Source: Microbulbifer harenosus
Lineage (GTDB): Bacteria; Pseudomonadota; Gammaproteobacteria; Pseudomonadales; Cellvibrionaceae
DNA: 64,000 nt
NCBI RefSeq assembly: GCF_005771435.1
Contig: NZ_VANI01000020.1
Coordinates: forward strand, 1 to 64,000
Reading direction: 5' to 3'
Part shown: positions 8,766-17,782 of the stretch, in pieces
How positions within the stretch are numbered: the first letter of the stretch is position 1
How the letters are laid out: the number at the start of each line of letters is the position of its first letter
Notes under the pieces: generated by a model
The model's input: the letters and a program-made list of their open reading frames with translations, nothing else
What the model was told of the DNA's origin: nothing
The model's database searches: none
Made by a program: the position numbers and the translations under genes

Positions 8766-9722
8766 ATGAGCTTTTCAGACCGAGAAAAACAATTAATAAG
8801 GGCGGCATTTGCCTGGGGGCAGATCACCCAGAAAGAAGGCTACACCCTGTCTGATCTGGAAATCGAAAAGTCGGTGCTGTTCCGCCGCCTGCTCGCCGGC
8901 CGCCCGCCCCTCGCCTTCCCCCCTCCCCTGCGCCACGGATTCCCCTGGTATGAGGTGATTGAGGGTCGCAGCGAACATGTGGTCAACGCCTCGGAAGCCT
9001 CTCCGGAACACAGCATCATCGCCCCCGGCAGCAAGCCGGGCGATACCTGCATCCTGATCGACGGGGCTTTCTGGCGCGTGGCGGAAACCCTGCGCGAGCG
9101 CGAGGAGTATCTGGTGGAGTGGGGCGAGTACCCGATGCAGTGGCGGTTGCAGAAGCACTGGGAAGTGAACTACGAGATGACCCAGCAGCTGCACAGTTTC
9201 CGCCAGGAAAATCCGGAGGCAAACGTAAATCTGGCGAGCCGCAACGGCCAGCGCGAGTACAGCGAGTTTCGCGTGGACGACGATCAGACGGTATGGCTGT
9301 CGGAATGGCACCTCACCCGTATCGGTCTGCCGGGTTGGGTATGGGTCGGTTATGAAGTGGCCGCGGAGCCCTCGGTACACAGCCTGGTTTCTCTCTGCCA
9401 GGATCAGCTGGGCCCGCTAGTGCTGGGTGTTACCGGTGCGGAACGCGGACCGGGCTGGCTGCGTATTGAGCAGGTCGGCGCCGAAGCGCGCTACATCAAG
9501 CTCGGCGATGAACTCGAATACAAAACCCTGATCGCCTCCGCAATGACCGAATTTGAGCGCCTGTTGCACGGCATCGCCGGTGACGACCTCGAAGTAATGG
9601 ACCGCCGCGACAGCGAACTGCTGCGCTGCTACCGGGTACCCATGCAGCTCGCCCCACTGGAGCAGTTTGATCTCGGGGATGTGAATTACGATCTGGTGCC
9701 TGAGAACGCTTACGCCGGGTAA
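8766..9722 (+). CDS. Conserved-looking hypothetical protein, no family recognised
   Basis: A 318-residue soluble, acidic, tryptophan-rich protein with no signal peptide and no membrane segment. Composition and codon use match neighbouring genes, so it is very likely expressed. The N-terminus (FSDREKQLIRAAFAWGQIT) is helical. The middle carries a charged region (LREREEYLVEWGEYPMQWRLQ) and the C-terminal half alternates like a beta-rich fold. It is divergent from the S33 hydrolase, with 171 bp between starts, and ends just before the first palindrome pair. I recognise no function. Confidence 0.7.
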   Translation: MSFSDREKQLIRAAFAWGQITQKEGYTLSDLEIEKSVLFRRLLAGRPPLAFPPPLRHGFPWYEVIEGRSEHVVNASEASPEHSIIAPGSKPGDTCILIDGAFWRVAETLREREEYLVEWGEYPMQWRLQKHWEVNYEMTQQLHSFRQENPEANVNLASRNGQREYSEFRVDDDQTVWLSEWHLTRIGLPGWVWVGYEVAAEPSVHSLVSLCQDQLGPLVLGVTGAERGPGWLRIEQVGAEARYIKLGDELEYKTLIASAMTEFERLLHGIAGDDLEVMDRRDSELLRCYRVPMQLAPLEQFDLGDVNYDLVPENAYAG

Positions 9723-9776
9723 TTCTGAGTCCGCAATTTTCCGCGCTCTGTTTTAAATCATGTGGCACTGGCGCAC

Positions 9777-9868
9777 TGGGTATGGGTTTTTGAAACCGCT
9801 GTGGATACATCCCTGTACGCTGCGTCGGCGACGTCCCTGTCGCCGACGCTTTCAAAAACCCATACCCA
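9777..9868 (-). repeat. Nested palindrome element A, copy 1
   Basis: Perfect 19-bp outer arms (9777-9795 and 9850-9868) enclose an inner 11-bp hairpin (9822-9832 / 9839-9849). Its 6-nt loop reads AGGGAC on the minus strand. Between the inner hairpin and one outer arm lies a 26-nt tail (9796-9821). The same build recurs at 17.6, 33.0 and 39.3 kb. The pair fills the space between two convergent genes. Confidence 0.9.
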
Positions 9869-9979
9869 GCACCCCAGCTTCAATTCAAGTTGCCGAGCGC
9901 TGTAAGCAACTTTCGACAACTCTCCTTTGACTCCTACCCGCCTCCTAACGAAGTGCACGCCTTTCGCGAAGGTGCTGAC

Positions 9980-10075
9980 GCCGGGGATCTGTTCGCGAGA
10001 CCTTCCGCGAGAGGGACCTCGCGGAAGAGCCCCCATGGACGGGTTCACGGCGTGTCTCGCGAACAGATCCCCGGC
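9980..10075 (+). repeat. Nested palindrome element B, copy 1
   Basis: Perfect 21-bp outer arms (9980-10000 and 10055-10075) enclose a 10-bp inner hairpin (10002-10011 / 10018-10027) with loop AGGGAC (10012-10017). A 27-nt tail (10028-10054) follows. In the opposite orientation the layout and loop are those of element A, so A and B look like diverged members of one family. It is 111 bp from A. Confidence 0.9.
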
Positions 10076-10124
10076 GGCAGCGCCGCCACCGGACTAACGA
10101 AAAATGGATACCACTGGAACCCAA

Positions 10125-11039
10125 TCAATCCACATCCCGCCCACGCCCCGCACGCAGCAGCTCAAACCACTCTTCCCGATCCAATTCCATTTCCAACGCT
10201 GCCAACGCCGCTACCAAACGCGCAGGGTTACCACTCCCCAGCACCGGCACCATTCGCGATGGATGCCTCAGCAACCACGCCAGCGCCAGCTGCATGACGC
10301 CGTCATCCGCATTCAAGCCGCGCGCTTCGCACAGCTGCTGAAGACATTTCCGCACACGCACCGAGTCGGCATCATCCCCGGCAAACAAACGACCACCGGC
10401 GAACGGCGACCAAGCCATGGGAATGATTCTGTGCTGCTGGCAGTGATCCAGCTGGCCGTCGAACATCGGCTGGGAATGCAGCAGGGAAACCTCGATCTGG
10501 TTGGCCACCAGAGGCAATGACAGGCGCGACTGCAACAGATCGGTCTGGTGCGGCAGGAAATTCGAAACGCCCAGATGTTTTACCTTGCCCTCCGCCACCA
10601 GTTGCTCCAAGACTGCCGCCAGTGCATCCGCATCCATCAGCGGATCCGGGCGGTGCAGCAACAGCAGATCCATCTGCTCAATGCCCATATCCCGCAGACT
10701 GGTTTCAACGGATTTGCGCACGTGCGCAGCATCGGTGTCGTAGTGATTGATACGCGCGCCGGAGGCCGCACCCGCGAGGCGGATACTGCACTTGCTCACG
10801 ATCTCCATGCGCGCGCGCAACTCAGGCTGCAGTTTTAGCCCCTCACCAAAAAACTGTTCGCAGCGGTAATCCCCGTAAATATCCGCCAGATCAAACGTGG
10901 TCACCCCCAGATCGAGCATCTGCTCGAACAGGTTCGCTCGCTCGCGCGGGGAATAATTCCAGTCCGTCAGGCGCCACAGGCCAAAGGCGATGCGGGAAAA
11001 CGAGCACTCGGGAATGAGGTGGGAGGTAATACGCTGCAT
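10125..11039 (-). CDS. Aldo/keto reductase, YdhF-like
   Basis: The 304-residue cytosolic protein is an NADPH-dependent oxidoreductase of the aldo/keto reductase superfamily. The catalytic tetrad is visible: Asp and Tyr in TFDLADIYGDYRCEQFFGE, Lys in MEIVSKCSI and His in LLLLHRPDP. The C-terminal cofactor region includes VPVLGSGNPARLVAAL. The pattern is closest to the E. coli YdhF group, whose natural substrate is unknown. It ends 49 bp from element B1. Its last 250 bp use many G- and T-ending codons. Confidence 0.88.
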   Translation of the reverse strand: MQRITSHLIPECSFSRIAFGLWRLTDWNYSPRERANLFEQMLDLGVTTFDLADIYGDYRCEQFFGEGLKLQPELRARMEIVSKCSIRLAGAASGARINHYDTDAAHVRKSVETSLRDMGIEQMDLLLLHRPDPLMDADALAAVLEQLVAEGKVKHLGVSNFLPHQTDLLQSRLSLPLVANQIEVSLLHSQPMFDGQLDHCQQHRIIPMAWSPFAGGRLFAGDDADSVRVRKCLQQLCEARGLNADDGVMQLALAWLLRHPSRMVPVLGSGNPARLVAALAALEMELDREEWFELLRAGRGRDVD

Positions 11040-11133
11040 GAAAAAATCCGCCGGAACAAAGGAATTCGGCGGATTTTCGCATAGATTTACCGGGGATTAC
11101 TCCACCCCGGCAGGGCTGGTTTCCAGGTACAGA

Positions 11134-13068
11134 CTATTTCAGCTGGAGTTTCTCGGCGATATCCGCCCAGGACACCAACTTGAAGTTCTGGGTCTGACTC
11201 GGCATGCGGTTGCGGCCGTCCTGCACCACAAGCAGCCCCTGAGGGTACTGGCTGCCGAAAGAGGCACTGGAAACTTCCAGACCATCAGTTTCCGAGCTGC
11301 CGTCGAGGCTCTTGTCCAGGTTGATATCCACCTTGAAGTGGCCGACAAACTCGCTGCCATCGCGGCTGAACAGGGCGTAGCTGTTATTGCCTTGGCTCGA
11401 CACCACCAGGTAGCTCCTGTCGCCCGCATGGTACAGACCCATGCCTTCCACATCCGCCGCCAGCCGCTCGCCATCCACCTGTGCAATCAGCTGCGGCCGG
11501 GCGCCGCTGGCGAGGAACGCGGCGATATCGAGGCGCCAGATACCCGCGTCTTCCTCGCCGAAGAACAGCATCTGTGTCTCGTCATCCACCACACAACCTT
11601 CCACTTGGCTGTCCACTTCGAGTTGCGCCACTTTCTGCAGGCGCCAGTCCACATTGCCCTCGCCCGGAACGATCTGCAGCAACTGCACCGCACCATCCTT
11701 GTCCGACACAAAGGCCATCAGGTCGGCGCCGCGGCGATAGACACACAGGCCGTAGGGGTCACCCATGTCCAGGTTGCGCAGCCCCAGGTCGTCCACCTTG
11801 CCGTCCGCGGAGATGCCGAACAGGCTGACACCGGGATCGGTGCGGTTACTGGCCGCGGCGATGGCGACATACTTGCCGTGCTGCATCGGGCGCAGGTCGA
11901 CATTGTTGACGCGCCCGACGGGGAAGTGCTCAATCAGTTCCCCATTCAGGTTATACACGCTAAGGCCGCTTTTCTTGTCGGTGCCAAGAATCAGGCTCGC
12001 AGACGGGTTGGCCGGATTGACCCAGATGGCCGGGTCGTCGGCAGCGTCACCGCCGGAACTCACCGGCGCGGTCTGCCCACTGGCGCGCACCCGCGGGATT
12101 TCCACCGGGCCGCGGAAGGTCTGCATCTCCGCCGCCGGCTCCGGCAGCTTGACCGCAAACTGCAGCACTCTGTCGCTCTCTTCCTCCAGCGCCAACAATA
12201 CGCCCTGCTGAATCGCGGCGGAGACCGGCTCCAGATCCGCCAGCGCGGTGACGAACTGCGGCCCCTGGCGCGGGTTGTTGATGTTGTAGGCATACACCTT
12301 GTCACCGGCGGTCAGCCACAGGTTGCCGCTGGCATCGTCCAGCCACAGGCCGCCGAAGTCGTCCGCCGCCAGTTCACCGGAAGCGGCGAACACTTCGCGC
12401 GCCTCGTCCATTTCCGCATCCGCATTCAGGCTCCAGATACCGAGCGGCGGCTGTGCCACCAGCAGCTTGCCACTGCGGTCGTCCACCACACAGGAAGAAA
12501 CCTGTTCACCAAAGTAGAGCGGGCGCACACCGGTAAATTCCCACGCCTGCTCGCGCGGGTGCACCACGTATTCGTGCCCCAGTCCGTTTTCGTCGATGGC
12601 AAACAAATGGGTGCGGTCGGCCTGGCGGGAGAAGCACATGGCCACCTGCGGCGAGGTGGTGGCCATGGCGCCGAGATAGCGGATGCGCGGACTACCCTCG
12701 TACAGGTCCAGCTGGCGCAGCTGCAACTGGCCGCTGTCTTCGTCGTAAAGGGCAATCAGCCAGTTGTCGTCCGCCAGCTGGTGCAGTGCAAAACGCTCCA
12801 CGGTGCCGCCGTCCAGCGCGAGCTTTTCCGTACCCTTTGCGTCCACCAGCACCAGACCGCGCGCCTCGCTGGCCAGCAGCAGGTAGTCGGTACTGCCCAT
12901 GGTAAGTGGTGCCAGCTGGCTGGAGACCACATTGGTCAGTGCCAGCTCCTGTTGCGGGGCGATGGGTTTGGGACCGGATGCGGCCTGTTCGATTCGGGGG
13001 CCACAGGCGCTGACAAGACCGGCGATGGCCAGTGCGACAGCAGTTTTAAGCAAGTATTTACGCGCCAT
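11134..13068 (-). CDS. Dual-domain beta-propeller phytase, lipoprotein
   Basis: The 644-residue protein should release phosphate from phytate (inositol hexakisphosphate) at the cell surface. It starts at ATG 13068 with a lipoprotein signal (LKTAVALAIAGLVSAC). The C-terminal half (about 315-640) is a beta-propeller phytase domain with DDPAIWVNP, DKKSGLSVYNLNGE, GRVNNVDLR, EGCVVDDETQMLFFGEEDAG and VSSQGNNSYALF. The N-terminal half (35-310) is a second, diverged propeller lacking the DDPAIW motif, as in known tandem phytases. It follows a TonB-dependent receptor on the same strand. Upstream in-frame codons to 13410 are not likely translated. Confidence 0.88.
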   Translation of the reverse strand: MARKYLLKTAVALAIAGLVSACGPRIEQAASGPKPIAPQQELALTNVVSSQLAPLTMGSTDYLLLASEARGLVLVDAKGTEKLALDGGTVERFALHQLADDNWLIALYDEDSGQLQLRQLDLYEGSPRIRYLGAMATTSPQVAMCFSRQADRTHLFAIDENGLGHEYVVHPREQAWEFTGVRPLYFGEQVSSCVVDDRSGKLLVAQPPLGIWSLNADAEMDEAREVFAASGELAADDFGGLWLDDASGNLWLTAGDKVYAYNINNPRQGPQFVTALADLEPVSAAIQQGVLLALEEESDRVLQFAVKLPEPAAEMQTFRGPVEIPRVRASGQTAPVSSGGDAADDPAIWVNPANPSASLILGTDKKSGLSVYNLNGELIEHFPVGRVNNVDLRPMQHGKYVAIAAASNRTDPGVSLFGISADGKVDDLGLRNLDMGDPYGLCVYRRGADLMAFVSDKDGAVQLLQIVPGEGNVDWRLQKVAQLEVDSQVEGCVVDDETQMLFFGEEDAGIWRLDIAAFLASGARPQLIAQVDGERLAADVEGMGLYHAGDRSYLVVSSQGNNSYALFSRDGSEFVGHFKVDINLDKSLDGSSETDGLEVSSASFGSQYPQGLLVVQDGRNRMPSQTQNFKLVSWADIAEKLQLK

Positions 13069-13183
13069 AATTCTTTCATTGATTGCGGGTTTGACCGGGG
13101 TTTCGACAGCGGTTCCGGCAACTTTACGCCGCTCGGATGACGAAACCGTGGCAAACAGATGACGGTGGAATTCCATGTAAAAA

Positions 13184-13225
13184 AATAGCAGATAGCCCAC
13201 CGCCGGGCGTGACCGGCAGCGGGCT
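13184..13225 (-). terminator. Imperfect stem-loop with T tract between receptor and phytase genes
   Basis: On the minus strand an imperfect 13-bp stem (AGCCCGCTGCCGG with CCGGCGGTGGGCT) is followed a few bases later by a run of seven T. It could attenuate transcription from the receptor into the phytase gene rather than end it fully. Confidence 0.4.
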
Positions 13226-13250
13226 TTCTGCCCGTTGGAGCGAAAGCTCC

Positions 13251-15404
13251 TTAGAACGCGGAGCGCCAGGTTACGGTGTAGGTCGGGCTGCTTTCTTCGA
13301 TCTGAATCTCGTTGACCGGCTCTCCGTAGTCGCGGATGTGCTCCACTTTCTCCTGGTCCAGCAGGTTGGTGCCACTGAAGCGCAGGACGGATTTCTCGGT
13401 GACATTCCACTCCACAAACATTTCCAGGTTGCCGTCGTACTCGGTGACCACATACTCCTCAAACTCGGTGGCGAGAGACTCGCTGCGCTTCTGATAAGAG
13501 ATACCGGCGCCGCCAAAGCCCGGCAGATCCTGGGTCAGGCTGATGTTGTACACGGAATCCGGCTGGTTGCGGAAAGTGCGGGTGTCGCCAGTGAACGGGT
13601 CCTTGATCTCGGAATCGAGGTACGCGTAGTTGGCGTAGAAACCGGTGTTTTCCAGCCCCATGAACGCGAGCGGCATAGAAATGTCGAACTCGACGCCGCG
13701 GGAGGTGCCGCTGCCGATATTCATCGGCATGAACAGTGCGCCGCCGGCTTCGGTGTCGATTCCGGTATCGGTCAGTTCGATTACATCGTCGATGTCGCGG
13801 TAGAAGACGTTCACACCAACTATGCCGCGGCCCGGCAGGCGGTGCTCGTAACCGAGGTCGAAGCCCCAGGCCAGCTCGGATTCCAGATCCGGATTGCCGA
13901 TGGTCACATCTTCGTCATCCGGAGTTTCCTCTTCCTCGAATGGGGAAACCAGATCAAACTCCGGGCGACGCAGGGTGCGCGCGACGGACGCGGTGATGCG
14001 GTTTTCACCGTCCATATCCCAGCGCAGGCTGATGGACGGCAGCAGCTCGTTGCTGTCGTGCTTGCCGCGACCGTCTTCGTTGGAAACTTCGCGCTCGTAG
14101 ATATCGTAGCGCAGGCCGCCTTCCACACTCAGGTTGTCGGCGAGGGCATAGGTCAGCTTGGTGTAGGGGGCGATGCGGGTTTCCTCGATGTCCGCATCCA
14201 CATCAAACAGGCCGGTTTGCAGGCCGCTGCGCTCACTCACGCCGTAGGACAGGCCGGTTTTCAGCTCGGTCTCGCCCCAATTCACGGTATAGCTGCCTTC
14301 CAGCGCGTAGTTCTCGTCTTCGATCGCGAGGGTTTCGTCGCCATCTTCCACACCCTGGGAGATGCCGTCTTCAAACTCTTCCTCGGTTTCAAAGTTAACG
14401 GTGTCTTCCTTGAAGCGCGACAGCGCTGCGGAAAGTTCAAGCTCGCCACCGGCTAGGCTGGTGGTGTAGAGGCCGTCGATGCCCCAGCTGGTCTGGTCGA
14501 TCTGCTCTTCCTGGGTCTCGATTTTGACCAGATCGCCCTCGGTACGGCTCACCGCGGTACCTTCGTACTCGGTGACCACCTCATTTTCCTCACGGTCGGT
14601 GAACACGTAGTAGCCGTTGAAACGCAGCTCAGACAGCTCGTCCAGCTGGAAGCCTACGGAGCCATTCAGGGAGCTGTCGCGACCGTCGCGGGTGTCGTTT
14701 TCAAACGCGAAACCTTCAAGTTCCTCGTCGTCAAAGTACTCTTCCACCTTTCGCTTGGGGTTGTAGCGTTCCTGAATATTCGCGCCCAGCCAGAAGTCGT
14801 AGCTCTCGCCCGCCTGGGCGATAGCGGCGGACCCGATATTGCGGAACTCCTCGCTGTCGGCATAGTAGGTGCTGCCGAGACGGGTGGTGATACCGTCGAG
14901 CTTGGCGCCGTCTTTCAGGATCACGTTCAGCGTTCCGGCCACGCCCTGGGAGGTCATATCGGCAGACGGGGAGCGGATGATTTCAATGCGCTCCACCAGC
15001 TCGGAGGGGATACGGTCCACAAAGAAGGTGCGGTCCGCACCCTGCCCTGGAATCGGGCGGCCGTTGATCAATACTTCAGTGTATTCCGCGTTCATGCCGC
15101 GCAGCTGCACCGCATCGTACTCCAGTACGTCGGAAGTGAAGGTAACACCGGGCGTGCGCTTCAACATTTCACCCACGGTCAGCGGCTCGAAGCGCTGGAA
15201 GAAGTCGAGGTTGAACGACAGCGTCGGGTTGATATCGTCGGTGCGGTCGCGGTACACGTTGGTACCGGTCACCACGATTTCTTCCACCGCGCCAGTGCCA
15301 GCCATAGCGGTCATTTCAGCGGAAGTTTGCGCGCCGGCATTGACGCTGATGATGGCCGCCGCCAGTGGCGCAACCATGCTCAGATTGAATACAGACCTAG
15401 TCAT
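13251..15404 (-). CDS. TonB-dependent outer-membrane receptor
   Basis: The 717-residue protein is a gated outer-membrane barrel. A signal peptide (about 25 residues, ending near NAGAQT) is followed by a TonB-box-like EEIVVTGTNVYRDR. The plug domain contains GEMLKRTPGVTF, VQLRGMNAEYTEVLINGRPI and VERIEIIRSPSADMTSQGVAGTLNVI. The barrel ends with an aromatic C-terminal residue (TVTWRSAF). A Shine-Dalgarno-like AAGGACGGGG precedes the ATG. Placement before a phytase lipoprotein and opposite PhoX suggests uptake of an organic phosphate or inositol phosphate; the substrate is inferred. Confidence 0.9.
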   Translation of the reverse strand: MTRSVFNLSMVAPLAAAIISVNAGAQTSAEMTAMAGTGAVEEIVVTGTNVYRDRTDDINPTLSFNLDFFQRFEPLTVGEMLKRTPGVTFTSDVLEYDAVQLRGMNAEYTEVLINGRPIPGQGADRTFFVDRIPSELVERIEIIRSPSADMTSQGVAGTLNVILKDGAKLDGITTRLGSTYYADSEEFRNIGSAAIAQAGESYDFWLGANIQERYNPKRKVEEYFDDEELEGFAFENDTRDGRDSSLNGSVGFQLDELSELRFNGYYVFTDREENEVVTEYEGTAVSRTEGDLVKIETQEEQIDQTSWGIDGLYTTSLAGGELELSAALSRFKEDTVNFETEEEFEDGISQGVEDGDETLAIEDENYALEGSYTVNWGETELKTGLSYGVSERSGLQTGLFDVDADIEETRIAPYTKLTYALADNLSVEGGLRYDIYEREVSNEDGRGKHDSNELLPSISLRWDMDGENRITASVARTLRRPEFDLVSPFEEEETPDDEDVTIGNPDLESELAWGFDLGYEHRLPGRGIVGVNVFYRDIDDVIELTDTGIDTEAGGALFMPMNIGSGTSRGVEFDISMPLAFMGLENTGFYANYAYLDSEIKDPFTGDTRTFRNQPDSVYNISLTQDLPGFGGAGISYQKRSESLATEFEEYVVTEYDGNLEMFVEWNVTEKSVLRFSGTNLLDQEKVEHIRDYGEPVNEIQIEESSPTYTVTWRSAF

Positions 15405-15608
15405 GTTCCCCGTCCTTTGTAACGTTGGCGGTTATTTTGATGGGGCGCAGGCTAGTCTTGAGATATGAAAATTTGGTTACCGTTTTTTTAAATTTGTCAT
15501 ATTGCCCCGCTAACCTTGGTGCATCTTGAAGCGGACCGCAGACGACGTTTCCACAGCTACTGATGCCCGCCAGTGCGGCCGCAAATATTGCAGCCAGGTG
15601 AATAATTT

Positions 15609-17558
15609 ATGACAGACAACAACCCACAGAACCCGCTCCCGGAACCAGAAAACCCCCGCCGCCGCTCCCTGTTCAAGGCAGTGGGCGCCGCCGGCATCGC
15701 CACCGCCGGCGCAAGCTTGTTACCCGGCTGCGGCCCGCGCATCGAAAAAGAACAGGCCAACCTGGGTTTTGCGGAAATTCCCCACCGCCTGGATCACCGC
15801 CATCATCTTCCCGACGATTACACCGCCGACCTGCTGTTGCGCTGGGGCGATCCGCTGGATGCCTTTGCCGACCGCTTCGTACCGGAAAAGCTCGATGCCG
15901 CCGAGCAGTCGCGCCGCTTCGGCTATAACAACGACTTTATTGCGTTCATGCCGCTGGACCCCGACGCCGGCCCCGGCGAGGGCGACCGACACTGCCGAAG
16001 CAGCAACAGCGAACGCGGCCTGCTGTGTGTCAATCACGAATACACCCAACCGCACCTGATGTTTGCCGGTTACAGCGAGGCCGCCTCCATTCGCGGCACC
16101 AGCGACCAGCACATCGCGGTGGAACAGCAGGCCTGCGGCCACAGCGTGGTGGAAATCGAGAAGACCAGTGGGGGCTGGCAGCCCGTGCTGGGTAGCCCCT
16201 ATAACCGCCGTATTTCGCTCACTACGGAAATGGACATCGTCGGCGCCGCCGCCGGCGACACCCGCCTGCGGACCAATGAGGACCCGAGCGGCATGCGGGT
16301 ATTTGGTACCGTCGGCAACTGTGCCGGCGGCAAAACCCCCTGGGGTACGGTGTTGATTGCGGAGGAAGGTTTTGGCGGCGCTTTCCAGGGCGACCCAAAC
16401 AAGGTGGCGGACGAGGTGGAAGCACAGAATCACCAGGCTTTCGGTATCTCGCCGGAAAACCGCAACTGGGGCAACTACGACCGCCGCTTCGACATCTCGG
16501 TGGAACCACACGAGCCCAACCGTTTCGGCTGGATGGTGGAATACGATCCCTACGATCCCCAATCCAAACCGCGCAAACTGACCGGCCTCGGCCGCTTCGA
16601 GCACGAGGGTTTCACTCTGGTGAGCAAACCCGGCCAGCCCATCGTGGCCTATGGCGGCGACGACGACGAACACCAGTTTGTGTACCGGTTTGTTTCCAGC
16701 GGCATCTATCGCCCGGGGGAACCCGCGCACAACCGCGCGCTGCTGACCGAGGGCACGCTGTATGCCGGGCAGTTCCGCGAGGGGGGTGCCGGGGTGTGGT
16801 TGCCGCTGGTGTTCGGGCAGGGACCACTCACTGAGGAAAACGGTTTTCGCAATCAGGCGGATGTGCTGATCGATTGCCGGCGCGCGGCGAAACTGATCGG
16901 TGCGACGCCGATGGACCGGCCGGAAGACGTAGAGACGAATCCGGTGAACGATTGCACTTATGTGATGCTGACGAAGAACAGGAAGCGTGCGGAGGGTGAT
17001 GAGAATGCAGCGAACCCCCGCGCGCGCAATTCAGCGGGGCATGTGCTGGAGATTGTGCCGCCGGGGCGCAGTGGGGAGCGGGATCATGTAAGTGATTCGT
17101 TCCGCTGGAATACGTTTTTGCTCGGGGGCAATCCGAATGCGGAGGACCCGGCGGAGCGCGGGGCTTACGGCCAGCAGGTTCCGGGTGCCATTTCCCCTCA
17201 CGGTTGGTTTACGAATCCGGACAATGTGGCGTTCGATATGCGCGGCAATATGTGGATTGCGACCGACGGGTGTGAGAGTTTCGGTTTCCACGATGGACTT
17301 TGGGCGATGGCGACCGAGGGCGAATTGCGCGCGGCGCCGAAGCACTTTTTTGGCTGCCCGCAGGGTGGCGAGATTTGCGGACCGGAATTTACTCCGGACG
17401 GGACGACTTTATTTGTTTCGGTGCAACATCCGGCGGATGCCGATAACTCTACGTTTGATAATCCACTGCACCGGTGGCCGGACAATGATCCCGGATTGCC
17501 GCCTCGTCCTTCGGTGTTGGCGATTCGCCGTAAAGACGGGGGAGTGGTGGGTCGCTGA
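15609..17558 (+). CDS. phoX: PhoX-family alkaline phosphatase (DUF839), Tat-exported
   Basis: The 649-residue protein should hydrolyse phosphate monoesters in the periplasm or outside using calcium and iron. A twin-arginine signal is visible (NPRRRSLFKAVGAAGIATAG), with a cysteine at LLPGC that might be lipidated. PhoX features include ERGLLCVNHEYTQPHLMF, GTVGNCAGGKTPWGTVLIAEE, and NPDNVAFDMRGNMWIATDG. An AGGTGA site precedes the ATG. It is divergent from the TonB receptor/phytase genes, so the three probably form a phosphate-scavenging set. From about 16900 onward codon third positions change from C-rich to G/T-rich. Confidence 0.88.
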   Translation: MTDNNPQNPLPEPENPRRRSLFKAVGAAGIATAGASLLPGCGPRIEKEQANLGFAEIPHRLDHRHHLPDDYTADLLLRWGDPLDAFADRFVPEKLDAAEQSRRFGYNNDFIAFMPLDPDAGPGEGDRHCRSSNSERGLLCVNHEYTQPHLMFAGYSEAASIRGTSDQHIAVEQQACGHSVVEIEKTSGGWQPVLGSPYNRRISLTTEMDIVGAAAGDTRLRTNEDPSGMRVFGTVGNCAGGKTPWGTVLIAEEGFGGAFQGDPNKVADEVEAQNHQAFGISPENRNWGNYDRRFDISVEPHEPNRFGWMVEYDPYDPQSKPRKLTGLGRFEHEGFTLVSKPGQPIVAYGGDDDEHQFVYRFVSSGIYRPGEPAHNRALLTEGTLYAGQFREGGAGVWLPLVFGQGPLTEENGFRNQADVLIDCRRAAKLIGATPMDRPEDVETNPVNDCTYVMLTKNRKRAEGDENAANPRARNSAGHVLEIVPPGRSGERDHVSDSFRWNTFLLGGNPNAEDPAERGAYGQQVPGAISPHGWFTNPDNVAFDMRGNMWIATDGCESFGFHDGLWAMATEGELRAAPKHFFGCPQGGEICGPEFTPDGTTLFVSVQHPADADNSTFDNPLHRWPDNDPGLPPRPSVLAIRRKDGGVVGR

Positions 17559-17596
17559 TACCGCATTTGTTTGGGTTTTGAAGCTGGCGCGCTGGC

Positions 17597-17707
17597 GGCC
17601 AAGTGCCGGGTACGGGTTTTCAGGACCGCTGTGAACCCATCCCTGGGCGCTGCGGCGCAAACATCCTGTTTGCGACGCTCCTGAAAACCCGTACCCGGCA
17701 CTTGGCC
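17597..17707 (-). repeat. Nested palindrome element A, copy 2
   Basis: The outer arms are 29 bp and perfect (17597-17625 and 17679-17707), the longest in the family. The inner hairpin (around 17653-17678) pairs GCAAACA with TGTTTGC. The conserved tail on the minus strand reads AGCGCCCAGGGATGGGTTCA. Arm sequence differs from copy 1 but pairing is complete. Confidence 0.9.
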
Positions 17708-17782
17708 TTCAATTCAAACTTCTGCACTTCGAATCCAATGCGTTTTGTTCGGGCCGCAATGGTTGGGCTGAAGGTGCTGACG

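Noticed and set aside
9758..10048. Short frames spanning the A and B palindromes, also at 17620-17998, 32978-33265 and 39223-39512
   Set aside because: They encode near-identical peptides only because the repeats are similar; the nucleotide symmetry explains them, so they are not treated as genes.
10990..13140. Long open frame (716 codons) on the plus strand opposite the phytase gene
   Set aside because: It mirrors the phytase gene in another frame, has low-complexity composition typical of GC-rich shadows, and the minus-strand phytase has clear motifs.
13137..14456. 439-codon plus-strand frame opposite the TonB-dependent receptor
   Set aside because: Antisense to a well-supported receptor gene; no recognisable motif or ribosome site.
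15480..15530. Possible Pho box upstream of phoX
   Set aside because: One half-site (TTGTCATA) is present but the second half at the required spacing does not match.
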